Shown piece after piece: positions 44,271 to 56,478 of a DNA stretch of 64,000 nucleotides (positions within the stretch are counted from its first letter, which is position 1; every line of letters starts with the position of its first letter). Origin of the DNA: Anthoceros angustus (Eukaryota > Streptophyta > Anthocerotopsida > Anthocerotales > Anthocerotaceae). The notes beneath the pieces were generated by a model that saw only the letters and a program-made list of their open reading frames with translations, was not told the DNA's origin and searched no databases. The DNA lies in the NCBI GenBank assembly GCA_010909165.1, contig VJWM01000118.1:558001-622000 (forward strand), written 5' to 3'. The translations under genes and the position numbers were made by a program.

Positions 44271-46944
44271 ATGGGCACCGAAAGCACCTCCACCCCTGCA
44301 CCCCGGGGCCGCGGAAGTTTTCTGGGTCGGCTTGACGACGATGGGCTGCCAGGATCCGATTCTGGCAAAGGCCTTGGCCATGCCACTCCCTTGCAAAACA
44401 AGTTCCAAGAGAAGATCCGCCCGATGCTCGATGTGGTGGACAAGCTCAGGAACTTGGGGGTGATGGAGGAAGGCATCGCCTTGCCCACCATCGTCGTGGT
44501 GGGCGATCAAAGCAGCGGGAAGTCCAGTGTTCTGGAATCACTCGCGGGAATCACTCTCCCCCGCGGGCAGGGTATCGCCACCAGAGTACCCTTGATTCTT
44601 CGGCTGCAGACCAGGTGAAAGTTTGTGGGCGGTAGACGTCGACACTTGTTCTGAATTTTCAGTACCTGATGTGATGTACAACACTGTGTTTTGATTTTGG
44701 AACACGCAGTGACGAGGAAAGAATCACGATCGAGTACACTGGAGTGAAAGAGGAGATTCATGAGGAGGATGGCATCGAAAAGGCTGTTGTGAGGGCGCAA
44801 AATGAACTTGCCGGCGATGGGAAGGGGATTTGCGACAGTCCCATCTCGCTGCACATCCGGAAGCCTGATGCGCCGGATTTGACTATGGTCGACCTCCCGG
44901 GTATCACCCGGGTCCCTGTCCACGGCCAGCCAGAAAACATCTATGAGCAGATCGCTGGCATTATTCGGCATTACATCACTCCGCCGGAGAGTGTGATTCT
45001 CAATGTGCTTTCCGCTAGTGTGGATTTTCCAACCTGCGAGAGCATAAGAATGTCCCAAGTTGCAGACAAACCAGGAAAGAGGACCTTGGCTGTGGTCACC
45101 AAGGTGAGTCGCCCACAAGCAGTCAGTCTATTTTGTTGCGTTGTTCTTTGTGCAGCAGAGCTTTCTGAGCGCTCGAAGTCGGCGTGGATCTATGGAAATC
45201 TAGAAGTGCTAACCGATTCCTCATCCAAATTTTGGCAGGTTGATAAATCGCCTGAGGGCCTTCTCGAGAAGGTCACCACAGACGCAGTGAACATCGGTCT
45301 GGGTTACATCTGCGTCCGGAACAGGATAGCGGAATCGGAGTCTCATGAGGAAGCAAGAATGATCGAGAAATCGTTGTTTGACACACATCCGCTTTTGTCC
45401 AGGCTCGACAAGCGCATCGTCGGGATTCCAGTACTGGCCGATCGGCTGACGCAGATACAGGCCGACAGTATTCGGCGGCTTCTGCCTGACATCATTTCAC
45501 AGATAGAGAAAGGTTTTACCCATCTGTTTACAAGCAGGAGTACTAGAAGATTTTCCTTATGTGTTTCTCAATCTTAAGACAGGAATTATCTGTCTGCAGG
45601 ACTGCAGAGCAAGAGGCAGGAGCTGGCAAGCCTGCCTCAAGGAATGAACAACAACGCCGAAGCCTTCATGGTGTTCTCGAAAACCATGGCAGCCAGAACA
45701 GAAACTGTGAAGCAGTTAGTTGTCCGGGGAGACAACACACAGAGTTGCTTTGCAGAGGATAAGAAAATGCATTACACAGCGAGATTAGACGACATGTTTT
45801 CTGGTATTGTCTTTTCTGGTGCCCTGAAGCCAGGAAGCATATTTGGGTCCATGGGTGAACTACTGATAGGGAGCTTTTTTGTTCATTTCCTTGTGCACAG
45901 CCTTTGCGGAGTATATGCGAGAATCAGGCAGAGGATTGATGGATCCTTCAAACACAGATGAGATCATGGACATGATCGGTGAAAGTAAAGGGACCAGTCT
46001 CCCTAATTTTCTCCCCTCGTCGGTGTTCCAGAACTTGGTAAAGAGGCAGGTCGACAAGATCGCAGCAACCTGTGATACTCTCGTCCAAGATGCACACTCG
46101 TACGCTGATCGCGTGCAAATTGAGGTATGAAATTCTGTAGATTTTCACGGTTAACTGTTTACAGTAGTCTCTACAATTTACATCTGTATTTGCTGGTCAG
46201 CTGAGATTTCACCACATCTGTAATCACCATGTCAGGTGATTGGAAATTCCACTTCCGGCTATCCAGCCCTGAAAGCTGCCACCGAGGTGGCAGCCCGTAC
46301 CGTGATTTCTGAAAGCCGCACCGATTGTGAAAGGTTTGTGGAAAGGATGCTGGCCAAGGAGCAGGCTATCATCTTCACGAAAACCGCGCTGTACATAAAG
46401 TTGGTGAATAGTATGAAAAGTGTACAAGATCAAGAAAAATTGGATGTGGACAGCGAGGCAGAGAGAAATCGAGAGGGACTTTTGAAATTCGTCCAAGACG
46501 AAATTGGACAATTTGATTACACAGAAGTGAAGGGGAAGACTTCAAGTGACTTTCTGGTTGGACTGCTACTGCAACTCATGCTTAGTGTCGTCAATAAGAA
46601 TTTCATTGCCTGCAATTGGATCTCACAGTGTCGAACAATCGTGTTGCCATTTGCAGACAGCGTGGGACATGAAGGTTTCTCTTGCAGCCTATTGGGCGGT
46701 GGTGAGCAGCAGAATATCTGATATGCTGTCCCAGGAAATAAAATACTCGTTGCAGGAGGCTATGGTTGGTGGTGTGTTAAATCGTCTTCTGCTCCAAACG
46801 TCGGCTGCAGGGTTCCAGTTCCATAAACTCATGGACGAGGACAGTGTACTCGCTCAAAGACGGCGCAGATTAACCCATAGTGTCGAAATTCTGAGACAAG
46901 CGAGAATTGCCGTGTCAGAAACTCTAGGGAAGGCTAGTAGCTGA
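44271..46944 (+). CDS. Dynamin-related protein 4-like, copy A (intact)
   Basis: Seven exons: 44271-44614, 44710-45103, 45239-45512, 45600-45803, 45901-46124, 46236-46584, 46661-46944 (690 aa). The N-terminal GTPase has the P-loop GDQSSGKS, switch I region [16 protein letters not shown] (VDLPGIT) and TK(VD) motifs. Then follow the middle/stalk region and the GTPase effector segment ending [25 protein letters not shown]. There is no PH domain and no proline-rich tail, as in the plant DRP4/Mx-like group. Predicted role: self-assembling GTPase acting on membranes; the specific site is unknown. The boundary of intron 6 is uncertain: a shift of a few bases keeps frame. This is the likely parent of the cluster to its right. 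Confidence 0.88.
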
Positions 46945-48120
46945 ATACACTCTATCTGGTCCCCTTTCGAGTGGATGGAAGCTTGAACGACCTGACCGAA
47001 TGTTTCCAAATGAACAAATTTTGCAGCCCCTACTGGAACAAATGCGTCCAGTTGTTCATGAATAGCAGATAGTGCAATGCTGTGGACTAGTCCTGCCCTC
47101 GGAAGGTTGGTTTCGCAGGTAGGGAAACGTGCGTTATGACATTGGTATCATTGCCGGAGTGAAGTTTCACACCTCCCAAGTGGTTTCTAGAGTAGTAAAG
47201 TTTGACATAGTGGCTTCCTACTTACCTCCCAAGTGAAGTTTGAGATGCTGGCTTCCTACTGAACTCCCAAGTCGCTTCTCAAAGTGGACTCCCGTACATG
47301 GGTGCTCCCTTCATACATGTATTAATTATTACAGGAGGCTATGGTGGATAGTGTGCACAATCATCCACGCTGCAAACGGCTATGTCCTGACCCATAATGT
47401 CAGCATCCTGATGAGCCAAGCCAGATTTGCTTTGCACAGACTCTAGGTAGAGAAGATTGACAGCTGAAAACACCATAGCTACCTAGCAAGTAAATCGAAA
47501 CTTTGACCCATATGTTCAAAACAAGCAAATTGCTTCAGCCCGTTTTGGGACAACCGACGACACCCCGAGTGTGCAACCAGAAACCTATTCCAGAAAAGCT
47601 GTAGCAGTTTCTGTGACCAGGATGATCCGATCAGACTAGCTAGATATGCATGCCGAGAATATGCTGTTAGTAAAGTTTGTTTAGTATACCAAATAAAAAT
47701 TCAAATGATTATCCACATGAAAGCACAATGTTTCCTTGGTCAAGTTGGGATGTCACGGATGTGAATGTGAAGATACATACTTTGCTATGTATCAGCGATT
47801 TCAAAGTACACTGGCGGGAGGCAAACTTGTAAAAAGAACCTGGAGCTAGGATCTCGTAGTGGAATATACTAATCAAACTCATTAACTCCGCAAGGAGCAC
47901 AGGAAGGAGACATGGCGCCATCGGCACCAGTTGTAGGTAGGCCTTTCCTCATGGGGGCGATAGGTAGCATTTGTGGGGGGTAGTCCCTGCTCTTGGCCCT
48001 TTAGTGGGTTGTCCCCCCTCTCAGTTCGGGGTAGATGGGTTCCCAATCTCTTCTTTTTAATAAAGCCTCCGTTGTTCTAACTCATTACCATGATGATATA
48101 CGTACCGCGGCCAATATAAT
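46945..48120. other. Spacer with DRP4 exon-7 relic and duplicated 3' flank
   Basis: About 47335-47450 contains a decayed exon-7 piece ('ggaggctatggtggatagtg', '...cagcatcctgatgagccaag'). 47460-47890 is nearly identical to 55060-55445, a copied downstream flank. No intact gene. Confidence 0.65.
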
Positions 48121-48459
48121 ATGGATATGTTTTAGGACATGGCGTTGTAATATGAAATCTAATGAAAGACTTTGTTTACGGTTTCATCAACCAGCTTGTA
48201 CGCTGTGGTAGCTAGTATGAGTGGCTCACCTGCTGAAATTCAAGTCGCCTTAATTCTGCACTCTAATCGGGTAGCTCGACCTGCCTGCCGGCAGTGGACC
48301 CACTGTTTGCAATTCATGGGCTCCACTCGCGGATCATTAATGACTTGATTGCTATATTATAGCCAGCGACATCCCCCTGAAGTCATCCAGCTCTTCTCAT
48401 TTCCTGACTTTCCTGTGCTGTTCTCACTATCTTCGTCACCAGCTTCCTCAGTCGCAATG

Positions 48460-50570
48460 GTCCGCAAATGGTCCAAGACCCTTGCACTGAGCACCAGAAA
48501 TCTTCCGAGTCCGGTTGCTCAGGATGAGCCGCAGCAAGTCCAGGAGCTTCCGCGTCCTGATTCTAGCCATGGCCCTGGCCATGCCACTCCCTTGCAGAAC
48601 AAGTTCCAAGAGAAGATTCGACCGATGCTCGATGTCGTGGACAATCTCAGAAACTTGGGGGTGATGGAGGAAGGCATCGCCTTACCCACCATCGTCGTGG
48701 TGGGCGATCAAAGCAGTGGGAAATCGAGTGTGCTGGAATCACTCGCAGGGATCAGCCTGCCGCGCGGGCAGGGTATCGCCACCGGGTGCCATTGATTCTT
48801 CGGCTGCAGACCAGGTAAACGTTTGTGGGTGGTAGACGTCGACACTTGTTCCGAATTTTCAGCACCTCATATGATGAACACTTTGTTTTGATTTTGGAAC
48901 CCCAGTGACGAGGACAGAATTACGATCGAGTACACTGGAGTGAAAGAGGTGATTGAAGAGAACGGCATCGAGATGGCGGTTGTGACGGCGCAGAATAAAC
49001 TTGCTGGAGATGGGAAGGGATTTGCGACAATCCCATCTCACTGCACATCCGGAAGCCTAGTGCACCGGATTTGACTATGGTCGACCTCCCGGGTATCACC
49101 CGAGTCCCTGTCCACGGCCAGCCGGAGAACATATATGAGCAGATTTCTGCCATTATTCGTCATTACATCACGCCACCGGAGAGTGTGATTCTGAATGTGC
49201 TGTCCGCTAGTGTGGATTTCCCAACCTGCGAGAGCATAAGAATGTCCCAAGTTGCGGACAAAGCGGGAAAGAGGACCTTGGCCGTCGTCACGAAGGTGAG
49301 TTGTCCACTATTTTCAAGTCTATTTATTGGGTTATTCCTTGTGCATCAAAACTTCTTGAGCGCTGGAAGTCTGCGTGGATCGATGGTAACTTCGAGGTGA
49401 CTGTGTCTCTTTTCTATCATCAGGTTGATAAATCACCAGAAGGCCTTCTCGAAAAGGTCACCACAGACGCAGTGAACATCGGCCTGGGTTACATCTGCGT
49501 CCGGAACAGGGTAGCGGAGTCAGGTCTCATGAGGAAGCAAGAATGATCGAGAAATCGTTGTTTGACACACATCCGCTTTTGTCCAGGCTCGACAAGCGCA
49601 TCGTCGGAATTCCTGTACTAGCTGATCGGCTGACGCAGATACAGGCCGACAGTATTCGGCGGCTTCTGCCTGACATCATTTCACAGATAGAGAAAGGTTT
49701 TACCCATCTGTTTACAAGCAGGAGTACTAGAAGATTTTCCTTATGTGTTTCTCAATCTTAAGACAGGAATTATCTGTCTGCAGGACTGCAGAGCAAGAGG
49801 CAGGAGTTGGCAAGCCTGCCTCAAGGAATGAACAACAACGCCGAAGCCTTCATGGTGTTCTCGAAAACCATGGCGGCAAGAACAGAAACTGCCAAGCAGT
49901 TAGTTGTCCGGGGAGACAACACACAGAGTTGCTTTGCAGAGGATAAGAAAATGCATTACACAGCGAGATTAGACGACATGTTTTCTGGTATTGTCTTTTC
50001 TGGTGCCCTGAAGCCAGGAAGCATATTTGGGTCCATGGGTGAACTACTGATAGGGAGCTTTTTTGTTCATTTCCTTGTGCACAGCCTTTGCGGAGTATAT
50101 GCGAGAATCAGGCAGAGGATTGATGGATCCTTCAAACACAGATGAGATCATGGACATGATCGGTGAAAGTAAAGGGACCAGTCTCCTAATTTTCTCCCCT
50201 CGTCGGTGTTCCAGACTACACAGGATGATTTGATGATATGTTTACTGGTACACGTGCGTGTCCCTTTTCACCAGCTTTATCTCATGCCCTGGTTTCTGGA
50301 TACATTTTCTAGCAAACTTCTCACAGTAAATGCAACAATCAGGAACAGGATGATATGAATCCTTATGAGGAGACGACATCAGGAAGATGATAGCTGAATG
50401 TAAACGATCCAATCTGTTCAATTTTGCACCCACACATGTCTTCCAGAACTTGGTAAAGAGGCAGGTCGACAAGATCGCAGCAACCTGTGATACTCTCGTC
50501 CAAGATGCACACTCGTACGCTGATCGCGTGCAAATTGAGGTATGAAATTCTGTAGATTTTCACGGTTAAC
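48460..50570 (+). pseudogene. Dynamin-related protein 4-like, copy B (frameshifted)
   Basis: Exon 1 from ATG 48460 (MVRKWSKTL) keeps the P-loop. One C is missing near 48783 (atcgccaccggg against atcgccacccggg at 56743), shifting the frame before switch I. A second lost base near 49019 (in 'gggaagggatttg') and another change near 49522 disrupt exons 2-3. Exons 3-4 at 49423-50000 match copy A; exon 5 begins at 50086. At about 50212 the sequence jumps to a 3'-flank segment (50212-50445) and returns to exon-5-like DNA. It therefore cannot encode a full protein as assembled. The other copies show what the intact gene looks like. Assembly errors among near-identical copies are possible. Confidence 0.8.
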
Positions 50571-53115
50571 TGTTTACAGTAGTCTCTACAATTTACATCT
50601 GTATTTGCTGGTCAGCTGAGATTTCACCACATCTGTAATCACCATGTCAGGTGATTGGAAATTCCACTTCCGGCTATCCAGCCCTGAAAGCAGACATCGT
50701 GCTACCATAACGTTTACCGTCTAGATTCATGCCCTGGTCCTTGCGATTTCATGAATACTGATGGGCAGTTGTTTTGTTATCTTCCGCGCAGCCTTTTCGG
50801 AGTATATGCAGAAATCAGGAGGAGGATTGATGGATCCTTCAAATACCGATGAGATTATGGAGATGATGGCTGAAAGTAGAGGAACGAATCTTCCCAATTT
50901 TCTGCCCACGCAGGTGTTCCATAGCCTCGTAAAAAGGCAGGTTGACCGGATTGCCGATGCTTGTGATAGTCTCGTCCTTGAGACACACTCGTACGCAGAT
51001 CGCGTGCAAATGGAGGTATACATCTTCGTGGATCTTCGGGATTCTTGGTGTCTTCTGGGCACCATTAGAGTTGACCTTGTTTGGAATTGCCTTGTCAGGT
51101 GATTGAAACCTGCACAGTCGGCTATCCATCCGAAGTCTGCCACCGAGGTGGCAGCCCGTGCAGTAATTGCTGAAAGTCGGAGCAACTGTGAAAGGTTTGT
51201 GGAAAGGATGCTGGCCAAGGAGCAGGCTATCATCTTCACCAAAACCAGACTCTACATGAAATTGGTGAAAGCTATGGCCGCATGTGCAAGAGCAAAACGA
51301 ATCGAAGAATGAGGACAGCGAGGCAGAAAGAAATCAAAAGAGATTCTAAAATTCGTCCAAGACGAAATTGGACAATTTGATTACACAGAAGTGAAGGGGA
51401 AGACTTCAAGTGACTTTCTGGTTGGACTGCTACTGCAACTCATGCTTAGTGTCGTCAATAAGAATTTCATTGCCTGCAATTGGATCTCACAGTGTCGAAC
51501 AATCGTGTTGCCATTTGCAGACAGCGTGGGACATGAAGGTTTTCTCTTGCAGCCTATTGGGCGGTGGTGAGCAGCAGAATATCTGATATGCTGTCCCAGG
51601 AAATAAAATACTCGTTGCAGGAGGCTATGGTTGGTGGTGTGTTAAATCGTCTTCTGCTCCAAACGTCGGCTGCAGGGTTCCAGTTCCATAAACTCATGGA
51701 CGAGGATAGTGTTCTTGCTCAGCGACGACGGAGATTGACCCATAGTGTCGAAATTCTGAGACAAGCGAGAATTGCCGTGTCAGAAACTCTAGGGAAGGCT
51801 AGTAGCTGAATACACTCTATCTGGTCCCTTTCGAGTGGATGGAAGCTTGAACGACCTGACCGAATGTTTTCCAAATGAACAAAATTTTGCACTACACGGC
51901 AAGATTGGATGATATGTTTTCCGGTATGGACGAGTACCTTTCATCTTCTCGTTATCGCTGCCCTGAAAGCAGACATCGTGCTACCATAACGTTTACCGTC
52001 TAGATTCATGCCCTGGTCCTTGCGATTTCATGAATACTGATGGGCAGTTGTTTTGTTATCTTCCGCGCAGCCTTTTCGGAGTATATGCAGAAATCAGGAG
52101 GAGGATTGATGGATCCTTCAAATACCGATGAGATTATGGAGATGATGGCTGAAAGTAGAGGAACGAATCTTCCCAATTTTCTGCCGCAGGTGTTCCATAG
52201 CCTCGTAAAAGGCAGGTTGACCGGATTGCCGATGCTTGTGATAGTCTCGTCCTTGAGACACACTCGTACGCAGATCGCGTGCAAATGGAGGTATACATCT
52301 TCGTGGATCTTCGGGATTCTTGGTGTCTTCTGGGCACCATTAGAGTTGACCTTGTTTGGAATTGCCTTGTCAGGTGATTGAAACCTGCACAGTCGGCTAT
52401 CCATCCTTGAAGTCTGCCACCGAGGTGGCAGCCCGTGCAGTAATTGCTGAAAGTCGGAGCAACTGTGAAAGGTTTGTGGAGAGGATGCTAGCCAAGGAGC
52501 AAGCTATCATCTTCACCAAAACCAGACTCTACATGAAATTGGTGAAAGCTATGGCCGCATGTGTGCAAGAGCAAAACGAATCGAAGAATGAGGACAGCGA
52601 GGCAGAAAGAAATCAAAAAGAGATTCTAAAATTCGTCCAAGATGGGGTTGGAGATTTTGACCCCACAGAAGTGCACAGGAACAAATCCTCTAGTGACTTC
52701 CTGGTTAGACTACTGCAACTGATGCTTGGTATCGCACCCTATTGAAATTGCACAGGTAATATCTTCCAGATAGATTTTCGTTGCCTACAATTTGATCTGA
52801 CAGTGTCGAACAATCGTGTTGGTACTTGCAGACAGCTTGGGATATGAAAGTATCTCTGTCGGCCTATTGGGCGGTAGTGTGCAATTGCAGATGTTCTCTC
52901 CCAGGAGATTAAATTCTCCTTGCAGGAGGTCATGGTGGCTGGCGTGCACGATCGAATGTTGCTACAAACCGCGACTGCAGGCTTCCAATTTGACGGACTG
53001 ATGGACGAGGATAGTGTTCTTGCTCAGCGACGACGGAGATTGACCCATAGTGTCGAAATTCTGAGACAAGCGAGAATTGCCGTGTCAGAAACTCTAGGGA
53101 AGGCTAGTAGCTGAA
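50571..53115 (+). pseudogene. Mosaic of DRP4 exon 5-7 fragments
   Basis: Fragments resembling copies A and C in alternation: exon-6 start to 50690, C-like exon 5 and exon 6 (50790-51340), A-like exon 6-7 (51340-51809), C-like exon 4 end and exons 5-7 (51890-53114). Several have 1-3 bp indels relative to copy C, for example 'gccgcaggtgttcc' against 'gcccacgcaggtgttcc' near 52182 and a lost A near 52210. No fragment has a GTPase domain. Confidence 0.75.
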
Positions 53116-54170
53116 TACACTCTATCTGGTCCCCTTTCGAGTGGATGGAAGCTTGAACGACCTGACCGAATGTTTCCAAATGAACAAATTTTGCAGCCCC
53201 TACTGGAACAAATCGCATGACCCCAAGTGTGGAGCCTTGCATCTCAAAATTTGTTCCAGACTACACAGGATGATTTGATGATATGTTTACTGGTACACGT
53301 GCGTGTCCCTTTTCACCAGCTTTATCTCATGCCCTGGTTTCTGGATACATTTTCTAGCAAACTTCTCACAGTAAATGCAACAATCAGGAACAGGATGATA
53401 TGAATCCTTATGAGGAGACGACATCAGGAAGATGATAGCTGAATGTAAACGATCCAATCTGTTCAATTTTGCACCCACACATGTCTTCCAGAACTGGTCT
53501 TGTACCTCAAGATTTTCGAGTTTTCCGAGTAAGGCTGTCTGCAGACCATGGTCGAGCTTGCCAAAAGTAGATGTGAAGCGAGGGTCTCTGTCACTTACAA
53601 TGCAGTGAGGGATCCCGTGAAGACGATATACATGCTGGAGATGCTGTTGTGCGCACTTGGAAGTTGTGCTACTGCTAACTACTGCTTGGGTTTGCAGCGG
53701 AGCCTGAGCTGAGTGAGAGAAATATACCGCTCTAACAGACAAAGTGGAGGAACTGAAGCTGGACAATCACTCAAGTTCCTCTTTGGTCACGTCATACTGA
53801 TCGTTTTTCTTTCTGTTAACGTCATGATCATAGCCGCACTGGACACACACCTCACCTTCCTCATTGCCAACTCGAGCTGAGGGCGCATGTATGTTTAAAA
53901 TGAGTCCTGCCCTCGGAAGGTTGGTTTCGCAGGTAGGGAAACGTGCGTTATGACATTGGTATCATTGCCGGAGTGAAGTTTCACACCTCCCAAGTGGTTT
54001 CTAGAGTAGTAAAGTTTGACATAGTGGCTTCCTACTTACCTCCCAAGTGAAGTTTGAGATGCTGTTGTGCGCACTTGGAAGTTGTGCTACTGCTAACTAC
54101 TGCTTGGGTTTGCAGCGGAGCCTGAGCTGAGTGAGAGAAATATACCGCTCTAACAGACAAAGTGGACTCC
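53116..54170. pseudogene. 3' flank copies, degraded DRP relic and gypsy integrase fragment
   Basis: 53256-53490 repeats 50212-50445 and 59300-59530; this looks like a degraded DRP exon-5 relic. 53490-53766 on the minus strand encodes YRLHGIPHCIVSDRDPRFTS, an integrase-core motif of Ty3/gypsy elements. 53905-54050 repeats the 47090-47240 flank. No functional gene. Confidence 0.7.
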
Positions 54171-55930
54171 CGTACATGGGTGCTCCTTCATACATGTATT
54201 AATTATTACAGGAGGCTATGGTGGATAGTGTGCAGCAGGATTGCAGATGTTCTCTCCCAGGAGATTAAATTCTCCTTGCAGGAGGTCATGGTGGCTGGCG
54301 TGCACGATCGAATGTTGCTACAAACCGCGACTGCAGGCTTCCAATTTGACGGACTGATGGACGAGGATAGTGTTCTTGCTCAGCGACGACGGAGATTGAC
54401 CCATAGTGTCACCATCCTAAGGAAAGCCAGATTTGCTTTGCACAGACTCTACATGAAATTGGTGAAAGCTATGGCCGCATGTGCAAGAGCAAAACGAATC
54501 GAAGAATGAGGACAGCGAGGCAGAAAGAAATCAAAAGAGATTCTAAAATTCGTCCAAGATGGGGTTGGAGATTTTGACCCCACAGAAGTGCACAGGAACA
54601 AATCCTCTAGTGACTTCCTGGTTAGACTGCTACTGCAACTGATGCTTGGTATCGCACCCTATTGAAATTGCACAGGTAATATCTTCCAGATAGATTTTCG
54701 TTGCCTACAATAATTTGATCTGACAGTGTCGAACAATCGTGTTGGTACTTGCAGACAGCTTGGGATATGAAAGTATCTCTGTCGGCCTATTGGGCGGTAG
54801 TGTGCAGCAGGATTGCAGATGTTCTCTCCCAGGAGATTAAATTCTCCTTGCAGGAGGTCATGGTGGCTGGCGTGCACGATCGAATGTTGCTACAAACCGC
54901 GACTGCAGGCTTCCAATTTGACGGACTGATGGACGAGGATAGTGTTCTTGCTCAGCGACGACGGAGATTGACCCATAGTGTCACCATCCTAAGGAAAGCC
55001 AGATCTGCTGTTTCAGAAACTCTGGGGAAGGCTAGTAGCTGAATACTTGTACCCAGTAACCTAGCAAGTAAATCGAAACTTTGACCCATATGTTCAAAAC
55101 AAGCAAATTGCTTCAGCCCGTTTTGGGACAACCGACGACGACACCCAGTGTGCAACCAGAAACCTATTCCAGAAAAGCTGTAGCAGTTTCTGTGACCAGG
55201 ATGATCCGATCAGACTAGCTAGATATGCATGCCGAGAATATGCTGTTAGTAAAGTTTGTTTAGTATACCAAATAAAAATTCAAATGATTATCCACATGAA
55301 AGCACAATGTTTCCTTGGTCAAGTTGGGATGTCACGGATGTGAATGTGAAGATACATACTTTGCTATGTATCAGCGATTTCAAAGTACACTGGCGGGAAA
55401 CTTGTAAAAAGAACCTGGAGCTAGGATCTCGTAGTGGAATATACTAATCAAACTCATTAACTCCGCAAGGAGCACAGGAACAAATCCTCTAGTGACTTCC
55501 TGGTTAGACTGCTACTGCAACTGATGCTTGGTATCGCACCCTATTGAAATTGCACAGGTAATATCTTCCAGATAGATTTTCGTTGCCTACAATAATTTGA
55601 TCTGACAGTGTCGAACAATCGTGTTGGTACTTGCAGACAGCTTGGGATATGAAAGTATCTCTGTCGGCCTATTGGGCGGTAGTGTGCAGCAGGATTGCAG
55701 ATGTTCTCTCCCAGGAGATTAAATTCTCCTTGCAGGAGGTCATGGTGGCTGGCGTGCACGATCGAATGTTGCTACAAACCGCGACTGCAGGCTTCCAATT
55801 TGACGGACTGATGGACGAGGATAGTGTTCTTGCTCAGCGACGACGGAGATTGACCCATAGTGTCACCATCCTAAGGAAAGCCAGATCTGCTGTTTCAGAA
55901 ACTCTGGGGAAGGCTAGTAGCTGAATACTT
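54171..55930 (+). pseudogene. Three tandem DRP4 exon 6-7 pieces
   Basis: Exon-7 pieces at 54230-54420, 54762-55042 and 55644-55924 encode the same GED end ([20 protein letters not shown]...TLGKASS). Each of the last two is preceded by an identical exon-6 end; 55060-55445 repeats the flank at 47460-47890. The first piece joins abruptly to exon 6 ('cacagactctacatgaaatt') out of order. Confidence 0.8.
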
Positions 55931-56478
55931 GTACCCAGTAACCTAGCAAGTACCAGAACACAGAACAAGCTACAAAAAGGTTCAATGTGCATAATTTTGG
56001 CAGCCTGTAGACTGGAACAAATCGCATGACCCCAAGTGTGGAGCCTTGCATCTCAAAATTTGTTCCAGACTACACAGGATGATTTGATGATATGTTTTAG
56101 GACATGGCGTTGTAATATGAAATCTAATGAAAGACTTTGTTTACGGTTTCATCAACCAGCTTGTACGCTGTGGTAGCTAGTATGAGTGGCTCACCTGCTG
56201 AAATTCAAGTCGCCTTAATTCTGCACTCTAATCGGGTAGCTCGACCTGCCTGCCGGCAGTGGACCCACTGTTTGCAATTCATGGGCTCCACTCGCGGATC
56301 ATTAATGACTTGATTGCTATATTATAGCCAGCGACATCCCCTGAAGTCATCCAGCTCTTCTCATTTCCTGACTTTCCTGTGCTGTTCTCACTATCTTCGT
56401 CACCAGCTTCCTCAGTCGCAATGGTCCGCAAATGGTCCAAGACCCTTGCACTGAGCACCAGAAATCTTCCGAGTCCGG